The notes: generated by a model not told the origin, from the sequence alone. Positions 1-12,293 are shown, counted from the first letter of the stretch. The stretch: DNA of 64,000 bases from Actinoplanes teichomyceticus ATCC 31121 (GCF_003711105.1 NZ_CP023865.1:5667001-5731000); one strand, 5' to 3'. Program-made: numbers and translations.

Positions 1-3838
<3,838 letters not shown>

Positions 3839-3844
3839 CAGACC

Positions 3845-4885
3845 TCAGCTCTCGGACTCGGCGCGCGGCATCGCGGCCAGCACGGCGGCGACCGCGGACT
3901 CGGGTACGTCGGTGACCGTCTCGGCCCCGCGCGGCCCGTCGAGGACGAACGTGAGCCCGGTCGTGGCCTTCTTGTCCCGGCGCATCAGGGCGAGCAGGGC
4001 CGCCGGGTCCACACCGGACGGCAGCCGGCCGGACAGGCCGTAGTGGGCGACCACCTCGGCGTGCTCGGCGACCCGCTCCGGCGTGATCCGGCCCAGGTGC
4101 CCGGCGAGGCGTCCGGCGAAGACCGTGCCGATCGCCACCGCCTCGCCGTGCCGCAGCGTGAAGCCGGTGCCGACCTCCAGCGCGTGCCCCAGGGTGTGGC
4201 CGTAGTTGAGCAGGTGCCGCCGGCCGGAGCTCTCCCGCTCGTCGGCGGAGACCAGCTCCGCCTTGCGCCGCACACTGGCGGCGATCTGCTCGGTGTGCGA
4301 GCGCCCGCGCAGGTCACCGGCGCCGATGAAGTGGCAGCGGGCGATCTCGCCGTAGCCGCTGCGCAGCTCGGCGGCGCTCAACGTGGCCAGGTAGTCGGTG
4401 TCGCAGAGCACCGCCCGGGGCTGCCAGTAGGCGCCGACGAGGTTCTTGCCCTCCGGCAGGTTCGCCCCGGTCTTGCCGCCGACGCTCGCGTCGACCTGGG
4501 CCAGCAGCGTGGTCGGCAGGTGGATCACCGGTACGCCCCGGTGGTACAGCGCGGCGGCCAGCCCGGCCGTGTCGGTGGTCGATCCGCCGCCCACCGCGAC
4601 CACCACGTCGGTGCGGGACAGCCCGAACTGCGCGAACCGGCGGCAGTAGCGCTCCACCACGCTCAGGGTCTTGCCGGCCTCGCCGTCCTCGGCCGACAGC
4701 ACCAGGTGCGGCACGCCGGGATCGGGCGTCCACCCGGCCGGACGTGCCGAGACGACGACGGCCCGGCGGGCGCCGGTGCGGGCCACCTGCTCGGCCAGCC
4801 GGTGCCGTACGCCCGGGCCGATCAGCACGTCGTACGAGCGGTCGCCGAGCTCGACCCGTACCCGCTGCATCGCCGTGGTGGTCAT
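3845..4885 (-). CDS. rifG: Aminodehydroquinate synthase (AroB-like, AHBA pathway)
   Basis: This is a dehydroquinate-synthase-family protein of about 346 residues. It shows the NAD-binding glycines (VVAVGGGSTTDTAG), the lysine-rich loop (VGGKTGANLPEGKNLVG) and the metal-ligand helix (LLNYGHTLGHALE). In ansamycin clusters this homologue cyclises aminoDAHP to 5-deoxy-5-amino-3-dehydroquinate. I chose ATG at 4885 over the upstream in-frame ATG at 4903 because it overlaps the phosphatase stop as ATGA, the usual sign of translational coupling. It lies between AHBA phosphatase and the PKS, which makes a primary shikimate-pathway AroB role unlikely. Confidence 0.93.
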   Translation of the reverse strand: MTTTAMQRVRVELGDRSYDVLIGPGVRHRLAEQVARTGARRAVVVSARPAGWTPDPGVPHLVLSAEDGEAGKTLSVVERYCRRFAQFGLSRTDVVVAVGGGSTTDTAGLAAALYHRGVPVIHLPTTLLAQVDASVGGKTGANLPEGKNLVGAYWQPRAVLCDTDYLATLSAAELRSGYGEIARCHFIGAGDLRGRSHTEQIAASVRRKAELVSADERESSGRRHLLNYGHTLGHALEVGTGFTLRHGEAVAIGTVFAGRLAGHLGRITPERVAEHAEVVAHYGLSGRLPSGVDPAALLALMRRDKKATTGLTFVLDGPRGAETVTDVPESAVAAVLAAMPRAESES

Positions 4886-5580
4886 GCCCGCGCCGCCCGG
4901 CACCAGTCGCGCAGCTCGGCCGGGCTGGCCACCACCACGTCCGGGCCCGCGGCCACCAGTTGCGCGGGGTCGCCCTCGCCCCAGACGGCGGCGATCGCGG
5001 TGACGCCGGCCGCGCGGGCGCTGGCCAGGTCGGTGACCGCGTCGCCGACCATCACGGCCTCCTGGCGGGTCACGCCGAGCAGGTCCACCGCGCGCAGCAC
5101 GATGTCCGGCGCCGGTTTGGCGTTCGCCACCTCGTCGGAGCCGATGACGTGGTCGAACAGGTGGCGTACGCCGAGGCCGGCGAGCAGCGAGCGGGCGCGC
5201 GGACCGCTCTTGCCGGTGGCCACGGCGAACCGGATCCCGCTGTCGTGCAGGTCCCGCAGCATCGCGGTGACGCCGTCGAACAGCCGGACCCGGTGGGCGA
5301 GCCGGTAGCTCTCCCGGACGAACGGGCCCTCCATCTCCAGGGGCAGGCCCATCATCGACATGATGTCCGGGAAGTACCGGCCGAGGTGCTGGGTGTACTC
5401 CTCGAACGGCGGCTCCCCGGCACCGACGACCTCCCGGTAGGCGGTAGCGAACGCCTCACGCATCACGCCGAAGCTGTCCACCAGGACGCCGTCGAGGTCG
5501 AAGACGACCGCCCGCAGCCGGGTGCGGGCCGGCGCGCCGGGGTGCCGGATCGTGTCGTCGTCGCGGGTCAGTTCGGCCAC
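4882..5580 (-). CDS. rifM: HAD-superfamily phosphatase of AHBA biosynthesis (RifM-like)
   Basis: A 232-residue haloacid-dehalogenase-type phosphatase. Motif I is VVFDLDGVLVDS, motif II lies in VATGKSG, and the C-terminal acidic motif is MVGDAVTDLASARAAG. RifM homologues are required for AHBA formation and are placed in the aminoshikimate branch, although their exact substrate is less settled than for the other enzymes. The GTG start at 5580 overlaps the end of the oxidoreductase gene by 13 bp, and its stop overlaps the next start as ATGA. It is therefore embedded in the K-L-M-G operon. The fold alone would also fit a phosphoglycolate phosphatase; the context decides. Confidence 0.9.
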   Translation of the reverse strand: MAELTRDDDTIRHPGAPARTRLRAVVFDLDGVLVDSFGVMREAFATAYREVVGAGEPPFEEYTQHLGRYFPDIMSMMGLPLEMEGPFVRESYRLAHRVRLFDGVTAMLRDLHDSGIRFAVATGKSGPRARSLLAGLGVRHLFDHVIGSDEVANAKPAPDIVLRAVDLLGVTRQEAVMVGDAVTDLASARAAGVTAIAAVWGEGDPAQLVAAGPDVVVASPAELRDWCRAARA

Positions 5581-6659
5581 GCCGGCTGCCTTTCCGTGTC
5601 GCGTTCGCGGGTGGCCGACGCGTAGGCCCGTTCGATCACCTCGAGGGTGGCCCGGGCCGCCGCGACCGCCCGGCCGCGCTGTGCCGGGTCCGCGGCGAGG
5701 GCGGGGAGGGCGTCGACCTGCCGGTCGTACTCGATGCCGACCGGCTCCGGATCCAGGGGTACGGCCTCGGTCCGCCCGAGCCGGGTGACGGTGAGGGTGG
5801 ACCCGCCGTCGCGGTGCGGGCTGAACCCGAACGTGCAGCGCAGCACCGCGGTGCCGGCGGCGCCGTGCAGCTCCACCAGCGTGCTGTCGTGCTCGGCGTG
5901 CGACGCCCAGCTGGCGTGCACGGACGCCGAGGTGCCGTCCGCGGCGGCCAGGAAGACCCGGGCGGTGTCCTCCACGTCGCCGCCCGGCCCGGCGGCCGCC
6001 TCGTCGGCGCGCCAGAGCGCGCGGGCCGTGCCCCGGCTGACGAAGTCGTGGCCGACCGTGGCGATGACCTGGTCGAACCGGATGGGCCGGCCGAGCAGTC
6101 CGAGCCCGGTGTCGAGCAGATGCCAGCCGAGGTCCATCAGGGCGCCGCCGCCGGCGGTGTCGCGGTGCGTGAACCAGGCGGTGGCCGGCACGCCGCGGGC
6201 GCGTACCCAGGCCAGCCGGGTGTGCCGGATCCGGCCGAGCGACGGCGCCACGGCGGCCAGGCCGCGGATGTCGCCGCGGTAGCGGGCGGCGCTGCCGGCC
6301 AGCAGCACCGCGCCGGACGCCTCCGCCGCGGCCAGCTCGTCCACCTCGGCGGTGCTCAGGCAGACCGGCTTCTCCACGAAGACCGGTAGGCCACGCCGCA
6401 GCAGGGCGGACGCGACCGTGGCGTGGGCGTGGTTGGGCACCGCCACGACGGCGAGATCGGCGAGCCGCGGGGACAGCTCGGCGACCGAGTCGAGCAGCAG
6501 CGGCCGGGCGCCGTCGAGTTCGGCGGCGGCCGCGGCGCGGGCGGCGGGGTCGGGCTCGACCACCGCGGTGACCGTCGTCCCGGGGTGCGCGACCAGCCGG
6601 GGCAGCCAGATCCGGCGAGCCGCCCAGCCCAGGCCGACGACGGCGACGCGCAGAGCCAT
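5568..6659 (-). CDS. rifL: Gfo/Idh/MocA-type oxidoreductase of AHBA biosynthesis (RifL-like)
   Basis: A 363-residue NAD(P)-dependent dehydrogenase. The N-terminal Rossmann motif is VAVVGLGWAARRIW, followed by the family signature FVEKPVCLSTAEVDEL, and a C-terminal alpha/beta domain with a GGGALMDLGWHLLD block. RifL acts with RifK to turn UDP-glucose into UDP-kanosamine by C3 oxidation and transamination. The ATG at 6659 shares its A with the TGA of the AHBA synthase gene (TGATG), so translation is probably coupled. A much longer open frame upstream in the same phase is an artefact of high GC overlapping the AHBA synthase gene. Confidence 0.92.
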   Translation of the reverse strand: MALRVAVVGLGWAARRIWLPRLVAHPGTTVTAVVEPDPAARAAAAAELDGARPLLLDSVAELSPRLADLAVVAVPNHAHATVASALLRRGLPVFVEKPVCLSTAEVDELAAAEASGAVLLAGSAARYRGDIRGLAAVAPSLGRIRHTRLAWVRARGVPATAWFTHRDTAGGGALMDLGWHLLDTGLGLLGRPIRFDQVIATVGHDFVSRGTARALWRADEAAAGPGGDVEDTARVFLAAADGTSASVHASWASHAEHDSTLVELHGAAGTAVLRCTFGFSPHRDGGSTLTVTRLGRTEAVPLDPEPVGIEYDRQVDALPALAADPAQRGRAVAAARATLEVIERAYASATRERDTERQPAWPN

Positions 6660-7822
6660 CACGCGGCCAGGACCTCGGCGACCACGTCCGCGACCGCCTG
6701 CATCTGCTCCTCGGTGCCGAGCAGGGTGCGGTGGTGCAACCAGATGCAGTCGCGGCTGAGCTCCTCGCTGACCGGGCACCGGGCGGCGAGGGCCTCGGCC
6801 GGCTCGTCCGGCGCGGCCATCTCCCAGAACGCCTTGGTGCGGTAGATCGCGCGGAACGCGGCGAAGGCGGGCACGCCGCCCGCGATCAGCCGGTCCACCA
6901 CGGCGTTGCGGTCCTGCTCGCTGATCCCGGGGATCCGGAACATCGCCATGTAGTGCGGATTGCGGGTGCACCGGTCGTCGCTGCCCTGCGGCACCACGCC
7001 CGGGATCCGCGCGAGCAGACCGGACAGCAGCGGCCACCGCTTCTCCCGGACGTCGATCTGGCTGTCCAGGCGGGCCAGCTGGGCGCGCAGCACACCGGCG
7101 GTGAACTCGTTCATCCGGAAGTTCGAGCCGGACGTCTGGTGCAGGTACGAACGGTCGGTGCGCGGGCGCCCGCAGCTGTGCCGCAGGTACGCCAGCTCGT
7201 ACTGGGCGGTGTCGGGGAAGGTCAGCGCGCCACCCTCGCCGGCGGTCATCAGCTTGCCGTTCTGGAAGCTGAACGCGGCGATCGAGCCGAGCTCGCCGAC
7301 CCGCCGGCCGCGCCACTCGGCGCCGTGCGCGTGGGCGGCGTCCTGCAGCAGCGGCACGCCGGACTCCGTCGAGAGCCGGACCAGGGCGTCCATGTCGGCC
7401 AGCTGACCGGCCATGTGCACCGGCATGATCACCCGGGTCCGGTCGGTGATCGCGGCCTCGGTGGCGGCCACGTCGATGCAGTACGTCGCCGGGTCCACGT
7501 CGACCGGTACGGCCACGGCGCCGAGCCGCTGAGCGGCCTGCGACGAGGAGATGAAGGTGAACGCCGGCACGATCACCTCGGCGCCCGGCCCGACGCCCAG
7601 GATCTGCAGCGCCAGCTCCAGCGCGTGCGTCCCGCTGGTCACCGCCAGGGCGTGCGGGCTGCCGTGGTAGGCGGCGAATTCGCGTTCGAACCCTTCGACC
7701 TCCTGGCCGGTGACGCGCCACCATTGACCCTGTTCGAGAGCGCGGAGAAGACCATTCCTCTCCGCGTCGTCGAATTGCGGCCACGCTGGTAGATCAAGAT
7801 TTTTCGGCAAACCGCCAGACAT
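6659..7822 (-). CDS. rifK: 3-amino-5-hydroxybenzoate (AHBA) synthase
   Basis: A 387-residue DegT/DnrJ/EryC1-type PLP enzyme. The PLP lysine is Lys190 in SFQNGKLMTAGEGG, with the cofactor Asp in LLQDAAHAHGAEW. AHBA synthase aromatises aminodehydroshikimate to AHBA, and RifK also serves as the transaminase of UDP-3-keto-glucose, so one protein acts at both ends of the pathway. The length and the motif context match AHBA synthases rather than general sugar aminotransferases. It is the first gene of the leftward operon; the ATG at 7822 is preceded by a GGTGGG ribosome-binding sequence. It is the best single marker that this cluster makes an ansamycin or another AHBA-derived product. Confidence 0.96.
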   Translation of the reverse strand: MSGGLPKNLDLPAWPQFDDAERNGLLRALEQGQWWRVTGQEVEGFEREFAAYHGSPHALAVTSGTHALELALQILGVGPGAEVIVPAFTFISSSQAAQRLGAVAVPVDVDPATYCIDVAATEAAITDRTRVIMPVHMAGQLADMDALVRLSTESGVPLLQDAAHAHGAEWRGRRVGELGSIAAFSFQNGKLMTAGEGGALTFPDTAQYELAYLRHSCGRPRTDRSYLHQTSGSNFRMNEFTAGVLRAQLARLDSQIDVREKRWPLLSGLLARIPGVVPQGSDDRCTRNPHYMAMFRIPGISEQDRNAVVDRLIAGGVPAFAAFRAIYRTKAFWEMAAPDEPAEALAARCPVSEELSRDCIWLHHRTLLGTEEQMQAVADVVAEVLAA

Positions 7823-8108
7823 TGATTACCCACCTCGATAAGCCATCGATTTCCGGCGGCTTCCCAGCCTCTTCGGGTGCTGCCGACACCGACATCGTTT
7901 GCGGTGGCGGACCCGGTTCGCAACCCCCTCAGCGCACCCCCTACACGCCCCTAACGGGGCCCTTGCCGCGCATACCCGCAGGTCAATGCGATGGGCCGAG
8001 GAATTCACGGGTGGCGGCGTGAGGCGTATCAATGGCTCGTTGCACTGACCGGCGAGCCGTGGTTAGCATCGACCATCTCCGACCGACACGGAATATCCGA
8101 GGTCAATC
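7823..8108. promoter_or_regulatory. Divergent promoter region between the two AHBA transcription units
   Basis: These 286 bp separate the leftward rifK operon from the rightward rifJ unit and hold no convincing ORF. On the plus strand TTGCAC (8040-8045) followed after 17 bp by TTAGCA (8063-8068), or after 18 bp by TAGCAT, is a plausible vegetative promoter about 40 bp upstream of the GTG start. A GAGGT (8099-8103) is well spaced for that start. No comparable leftward promoter stood out. No regulator gene of this cluster lies in the window. Confidence 0.55.
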
Positions 8109-8555
8109 GTGCGCGAACTCCTCCTGCTCAACGGTCCCAATCTGGGAATACTCGGCCGGCGCCAGCCGGAAATCTACGGCCATCGGACGACGGCGGATAT
8201 CGAGGCTCTCGTGGCCGCCGAGGTGAAAGACGCCGGATGGACGGTCGTGGCCCGCCAGCACGACGGCGAGGGCGACATGGTCCGCACCATCCAGGACAGT
8301 TACGACACGGTCGGCGCCATCGTGAACCCGGGCGCCCTGATGATCGCCGGGTGGAGCCTGCGGGACGCCCTGGCCAACTTCCCGCGCCCGTGGATCGAGG
8401 TGCACCTGTCGAACCTGTGGGCGCGGGAACAGTTCCGCCACGAGTCGATCCTGGGCGCCCTGGCCAGCGGAGTCATCTTCGGGTTGGGCGCGGAGGGCTA
8501 CCGGCTGGCCGCCCGGGCCCTGGTCGCCACGGTGACCGCCGGCGAGACCGCATGA
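8109..8555 (+). CDS. rifJ: Aminodehydroquinate dehydratase (type II DHQase-like)
   Basis: A small 148-residue type II dehydroquinase that would convert aminoDHQ to aminodehydroshikimate. The N-terminal LLLNGPNLGILGRR, the Tyr of PEIYG and the EVHLSN...REQFRHES block are recognisable. Two conserved stretches depart from ordinary AroQ: the QSNHEG-type loop reads RQHDGEGD, and the NPGAYTHTS-type block reads NPGALMIAGWSLRDAL, where the residue aligned with the usual catalytic His is Ile. This may mark the amino-substrate subfamily. The gene starts with GTG at 8109, and its stop overlaps the next start as ATGA. Confidence 0.88.
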   Translation: MRELLLLNGPNLGILGRRQPEIYGHRTTADIEALVAAEVKDAGWTVVARQHDGEGDMVRTIQDSYDTVGAIVNPGALMIAGWSLRDALANFPRPWIEVHLSNLWAREQFRHESILGALASGVIFGLGAEGYRLAARALVATVTAGETA

Positions 8556-10120
8556 GCCCCGTCCTGATCGTGGGGTACGGGCCGGTCGGCCAGGTGCTCG
8601 CACTGCTGCTGGCGCGCCAGGGGCATCCGGTCACCGTGGTGGAGCGGTGGGCCGCGCCGTACCCGATGCCGCGGGCCACGGTCCTCGACGGCGAGACGGC
8701 ACGCACGCTGGCCGTCCTCGGCCTGGGCGACGCGCTCGGCGTGATCGGCTCACCGGTGGACGCGTACGACTGGCGCAACGCCCGCGGCGAGTCCCTGCTG
8801 CGGATGAACTTCGCCGCCCCGGGCGCGTACGGCTGGCCGGACGCGACCGCGTTCCACCAGCCCGCGCTGGAGCAGGCGCTCGCCGCGCGCGCCGCCGAGC
8901 CGGGCATCCGCGAGCTGATCACCGTGCACCGCGGCCACACGGCGGTGCGGCTGGCCGAGACGCCCGGCGCGGTCACCCTGACCGCCCGGACCGCGGACGG
9001 CGCCGAGCGTACGCTGCACGGCTCGTGGCTGATCGGCTGCGACGGCGCCAACAGCTTCGTCCGCGAGGCGATCGGCGCGTCCGTCACCGACCTCGGCTTC
9101 TCCCACGACTGGCTGCTCTGCGACGTCGTACCGAAGCGGGATGCCGCGGTCAGCGCGGCCAACACCCAGATCTGCAACCCGAGGCGGCCGACCACCACGG
9201 TCGGCAGCGGCCCCGGGCGGCGCCGCTTCGAGTTCATGCGACTGCCCGGCGAGCCGGTGGCCGACCTCGACCGCGAGGACACCGCCTGGCGGCTGCTCGA
9301 ACCGTTCGACGTGACGCCGGAGAACGCCACCCTGGCCCGGCACACCGTCTACACGTTCCGGGCCGCCGTGGCCGACACCTTCCAGCGCGGGCGGGTCCTG
9401 CTGGCCGGGGACGCGGCGCACACCATGCCGCCGTTCGCCGGCGCCGGGCTGTGCTCGGGGATCCGGGACGTGCTGAACCTCTCCTGGAAGCTGGACCGGG
9501 TGCTGCGCGGCGTCTCGGACCAGCGGCTGCTGGAGACGTACCAGCCGGAGCGCCGCGCGCACGCGCTGGACACCATCGAGTTCTCGGTACGGCTGGGCCG
9601 GATCGTCTGCGTCACCGACGAGGCGGAGGCCGCCGCCCGCGACGCCGCCCTGGCCGCGGAGACGATGCCGGACCGCCCGGTGTCCCGGCCGCTGCGGGCC
9701 GGCCTGCTGCACCTGACCGTCGGCACGGTCGCCGCCGCGCCCACCGGATCGCTGATGCCGCAGGGCCGGGTCCGCGCCGACGGGGTGACCGGGCTGTTCG
9801 ACGAGGTGGTCGGGGTCGGGTTCACGCTGCTGACCACCGAGGACCCGGACACCGCGCTCGGCGACGGGGTGCGCGCCGCGCTGGCGCGCATCGGCGTGCG
9901 CACCGTGCGGGTGGTGGCCGCCGGCGCCGCCGCGACCAGCGCGGAGATCGCCGACCTCGACGGGGTCTACCTGCCGTTCTTCGCCGCGAGCCGGGCCCGG
10001 TTCCTGCTCGTGCGGCCGGACTTCCACATCTTCGGGGCCGGCCGCAACGCGCGCGAGCTCGGCCTGATCGTCGAGCAGCTGCGCTCGGCCCTGGAGGTGC
10101 GCCATTCACCTGGCGATTGA
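8552..10120 (+). CDS. FAD-dependent aromatic monooxygenase (Rif-Orf19-like)
   Basis: A 522-residue PheA/TfdB-type flavin hydroxylase: GxGxxG-like VGYGPVGQVLALLLARQG at the N-terminus, the GCDGANSFVRE motif, and the second FAD motif GDAAHTMPPFAGAGLCSGIRD, followed by a thioredoxin-like C-terminal part. In rifamycin-type clusters a 3-(3-hydroxyphenyl)propionate-hydroxylase homologue oxidises the AHBA-derived ring so that it can close to a naphthalene unit during chain growth. Its position inside the AHBA unit, coupled by ATGA to the dehydratase gene, supports the same role here. A post-PKS tailoring hydroxylation is the alternative. Confidence 0.87.
   Translation: MSPVLIVGYGPVGQVLALLLARQGHPVTVVERWAAPYPMPRATVLDGETARTLAVLGLGDALGVIGSPVDAYDWRNARGESLLRMNFAAPGAYGWPDATAFHQPALEQALAARAAEPGIRELITVHRGHTAVRLAETPGAVTLTARTADGAERTLHGSWLIGCDGANSFVREAIGASVTDLGFSHDWLLCDVVPKRDAAVSAANTQICNPRRPTTTVGSGPGRRRFEFMRLPGEPVADLDREDTAWRLLEPFDVTPENATLARHTVYTFRAAVADTFQRGRVLLAGDAAHTMPPFAGAGLCSGIRDVLNLSWKLDRVLRGVSDQRLLETYQPERRAHALDTIEFSVRLGRIVCVTDEAEAAARDAALAAETMPDRPVSRPLRAGLLHLTVGTVAAAPTGSLMPQGRVRADGVTGLFDEVVGVGFTLLTTEDPDTALGDGVRAALARIGVRTVRVVAAGAAATSAEIADLDGVYLPFFAASRARFLLVRPDFHIFGAGRNARELGLIVEQLRSALEVRHSPGD
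10093..10106 (+). promoter_or_regulatory. Strong Shine-Dalgarno placed for an ATT start
   Basis: GGAGGT (10093-10098) is followed after exactly five bases by ATT (10104-10106), in frame with the ROK kinase. The sugar-kinase motif DIGGTK begins only five codons later, so the GTG at 10137 cannot be the real start because it would delete that motif. The only other candidate is CTG at 10110. The site lies inside the last codons of the monooxygenase gene. Confidence 0.6.
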
Positions 10121-10976
10121 CATCGGCGGCACCAAGGTGGCGCTGCGCCTGGAGTCGGTGGGCGACCGGGTGTTCACCTGGCCCCGCGCCGGCACCCTGG
10201 CCGACGATCTGTCCGCGCTGGCCGGGCAGGTCCGGCAGCTGCGCGCGGCCGGGCCGCTGACCGGGGTGGGCGTGGCGATGCCGGCCACCCTGGACGCCCG
10301 CGGCCGGGTGACCGCCTGGCCGACCCGGCCGTCCTGGACCGGGCTGGACCTGGCCGGCGTCCTCACCGACCTGTTCGGCGCCACACCGGTGCGCCTGGCC
10401 GACGACGGCGACCTCGCCGCCCTGGCCGAGGCGGACGAGCTCGGCTGCGCCGACCTGGTCTACGCCGGGGTGGGCACCGGGATCGGCGGCGGCATCGTCC
10501 TGGCCGGGCGCCCGGTTCCCGGGCCCGGCCGCGGCTCCTGCGAGCTGGGCCACGTGGTGGTGGATCTGCACGGCGCCCGGTGCGACTGCGGCCGCCGCGG
10601 ATGCGTGCAGGCCGAGGCGTCCGGGCCGGCGACCCTGCGCCGGGCCGCCGCCGCGGCCGGCGCCCCGGTCACCTTCGACCAGCTGCGGTCCGGCTTCCGC
10701 GACGGTACGCCGTGGGCCGTCACCGCGGTCGGTCAGGGCTGCGCCGCCCTGGCCGCCGCGCTGGCCGGCGCGGCCGAACTGGTCCGCCCCGAGGTGATCG
10801 TGATCGGCGGGGGTTTCGCCGCGGCGCTGCCCGGATATGTCGACGAGGTGGCCCGCCGGCTGGCCCGGCTGGCCCGGCCCGGGCACCCGCCCGCACCGGT
10901 ACGGCCGGCCCGGCTCGGCGACCGGTCCTCGCTGCACGGCGCGATGCTGGCCGCCCGGGGCGCGCTGGACGGGTGA
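10104..10976 (+). CDS. rifN: ROK-family kanosamine kinase (RifN-like)
   Basis: A ROK sugar kinase of ~290 residues. The N-terminal phosphate-binding motif DIGGTK and the zinc-binding ROK signature CDCGRRGC are both present, as is GVGTGIGGGIV in the middle. RifN phosphorylates kanosamine at C6, the step that commits it to the aminoshikimate route. The start is unusual: no ATG, GTG or TTG lies upstream of the essential DIGGTK motif in frame, while an ideal Shine-Dalgarno precedes an ATT at 10104; I use that, with CTG at 10110 as second choice. It overlaps the monooxygenase gene by 17 bp and closes the rightward AHBA unit. A general glucokinase is possible from the fold alone. Confidence 0.85.
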   Translation: MHLAIDIGGTKVALRLESVGDRVFTWPRAGTLADDLSALAGQVRQLRAAGPLTGVGVAMPATLDARGRVTAWPTRPSWTGLDLAGVLTDLFGATPVRLADDGDLAALAEADELGCADLVYAGVGTGIGGGIVLAGRPVPGPGRGSCELGHVVVDLHGARCDCGRRGCVQAEASGPATLRRAAAAAGAPVTFDQLRSGFRDGTPWAVTAVGQGCAALAAALAGAAELVRPEVIVIGGGFAAALPGYVDEVARRLARLARPGHPPAPVRPARLGDRSSLHGAMLAARGALDG

Positions 10977-10989
10977 GCCCGGCCGGCGG

Positions 10990-11409
10990 TCACTCGGCGC
11001 CGGACAGCTGCATCGCGACGTCGAGCTCACGCTGTTTCGCCGGGGAGAGCACCCCGATCCGCTCGATCAGATATTCCGCGCCGACGGACGTTGTCCAGGT
11101 GCAGAAGATCTTCCCGTCCCGGGGCAGCGCGACGCGGACGACACCGTCCTCGGCGAGCCCCTCCCGCGCTCCGAAGCGGACCTCGATGCCGATCGCCCGG
11201 GCGTGCGGCCCGGCCGCCTCGATGATGCGCTCCCGCTCCGCCGCGTCGACCGCCTGCGCGCCGGAGAGCAGCAGGAACCCCTGCCGCTCGGCGGGGGTCG
11301 CCGGGGCGACGATCTGCGCCGCCCGGAACTCCGGTCCCGCGCCACCGGACAGCAGGACGACGGGGCGCTTGTCGTCGATCTGGGCCCACCACAGCTCGCC
11401 GCGTTCCAT
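10990..11409 (-). CDS. MazF/PemK-like toxin family protein, no partner visible
   Basis: A 139-residue protein whose N-terminus (RGELWWAQIDDKRPVVLLS) matches the start of MazF/PemK/CcdB-fold endoribonucleases, with a C-terminal GVLSPAKQRELD helix common in that family. MazF-like toxins cleave RNA and are usually preceded by a short antitoxin gene. No such gene lies directly upstream here (11410-11716 is noncoding), so it is either an orphan or has a non-toxin role. It is convergent with the kinase gene, 13 bp away. The family match is good at the N-terminus but weak in the middle. Confidence 0.65.
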   Translation of the reverse strand: MERGELWWAQIDDKRPVVLLSGGAGPEFRAAQIVAPATPAERQGFLLLSGAQAVDAAERERIIEAAGPHARAIGIEVRFGAREGLAEDGVVRVALPRDGKIFCTWTTSVGAEYLIERIGVLSPAKQRELDVAMQLSGAE

Positions 11410-11595
11410 GCGCCGACCCTACCCGGCACGCTCACCGGGTCGGGGACGCCACCACGGGGCTCGCCGGCGCCACCCGGCCGGCCGCGTCGCCGCAGCCTTG
11501 CGGGGCGTACGCGCCGTCGCCGGCCACCCCGGCGACCAGCGAGAACGGGAACGGGCCGGCCGGACACGCGTCCGGAGGAAATCGCGGCGATCGGC

Positions 11596-11654
11596 TTGAC
11601 GGCGGGGAGCGTTCGTTGTAACGGTAGAAGTAAGTTGAGTCAAGGGCACTCAAC
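11596..11654 (+). promoter_or_regulatory. Heat-shock promoter with HAIR-type HspR operator
   Basis: TTGAGT (11635-11640), seven bases, then ACTCAA (11648-11653) matches the core of the HAIR element bound by the repressor HspR; flanking G and C extend it to a perfect 7+7 inverted repeat, though the consensus flanks are C and G. TTGACG (11596-11601) with a 17-bp gap to TAACGG (11619-11624) is a possible promoter just upstream. The rest of the 307-bp gap 11410-11716 shows nothing else recognisable. Confidence 0.75.
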
Positions 11655-11716
11655 CACCGGGAGCTTCCCGGGACCGTTCAGGCTTTGGTGAGGGAGCACC
11701 GAAGGAGGGGACGACC

Positions 11717-12142
11717 ATGCTTCTGCGTACCGACCCGTTCCGCGACATCGACCGCGTCTTCGAGCAGATGACCGGCACCACCAGCCGGCCGGCGGCGGTG
11801 CACGTCGACGCCGAGCGCGACGGTGAGACCTTCTACGTGTACTTCGACCTGCCCGGGGTCGACCCGGACTCGATCGACCTGACCGTCGAACGCAACATCC
11901 TGCAGGTGCGGGCCGAACGCCGGCGCCGGACCAGGGAGGGCGCCGAGGCGGTGATCAGCGAGCGGCCGATGGGCGTGTTCAGCCGGCAGCTGCTGCTCGG
12001 CGACACCCTGGACACCGAGAACCTCGAGGCCACCTACGACAACGGCGTGCTGACCCTGCGCATCCCGGTCTCCGCGAAGGCCAAGCCGCGCAAGATCGCC
12101 ATCGGCTCGGGGGACAGCGGACCCCGGCAGATCCAGAGCTGA
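11717..12142 (+). CDS. hsp20: Hsp20/alpha-crystallin family small heat-shock protein
   Basis: A 141-residue small heat-shock protein. The alpha-crystallin domain covers residues ~28-130, with [18 protein letters not shown] early and the terminal strand motif [15 protein letters not shown] short IxI-like tail may mediate oligomer assembly. Such proteins bind unfolding proteins without ATP. GGAGGGG lies at good spacing before ATG 11717. The HAIR-type operator upstream suggests control by HspR, as for the acr2 gene of mycobacteria. It appears to be a single-gene unit, closed by a hairpin just after its stop. Confidence 0.95.
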   Translation: MLLRTDPFRDIDRVFEQMTGTTSRPAAVHVDAERDGETFYVYFDLPGVDPDSIDLTVERNILQVRAERRRRTREGAEAVISERPMGVFSRQLLLGDTLDTENLEATYDNGVLTLRIPVSAKAKPRKIAIGSGDSGPRQIQS

Positions 12143-12149
12143 CCGCGCC

Positions 12150-12177
12150 GCGGGTGACCGCACTCCCGGTCACCCGC
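12150..12177 (+). terminator. Hairpin after hsp20
   Basis: GCGGGTGACCG (12150-12160) and CGGTCACCCGC (12167-12177) form an 11-bp perfect stem with a six-base loop, 8 bp after the hsp20 stop. There is no U-tract, as is usual in high-GC actinobacteria. Confidence 0.6.
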
Positions 12178-12293
12178 GCTGGCCCGGCGTCCCGCCCGGG
12201 CGCCGGGCCGCGTCACGCCCGGTGGGGTCAGCTTCGCGGCCGATCGGCCGATCAGATCCGGTGGGGACCGGCTGACGGCGGGAGGCGATCGCG

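Noticed and set aside
10137..10976. Kinase start at GTG 10137
   Set aside because: It would remove the DIGGTK phosphate-binding motif and has no suitable ribosome-binding site.
10990..11716. A complete MazEF toxin-antitoxin pair
   Set aside because: No antitoxin-like ORF lies upstream of or overlapping the MazF-like gene.
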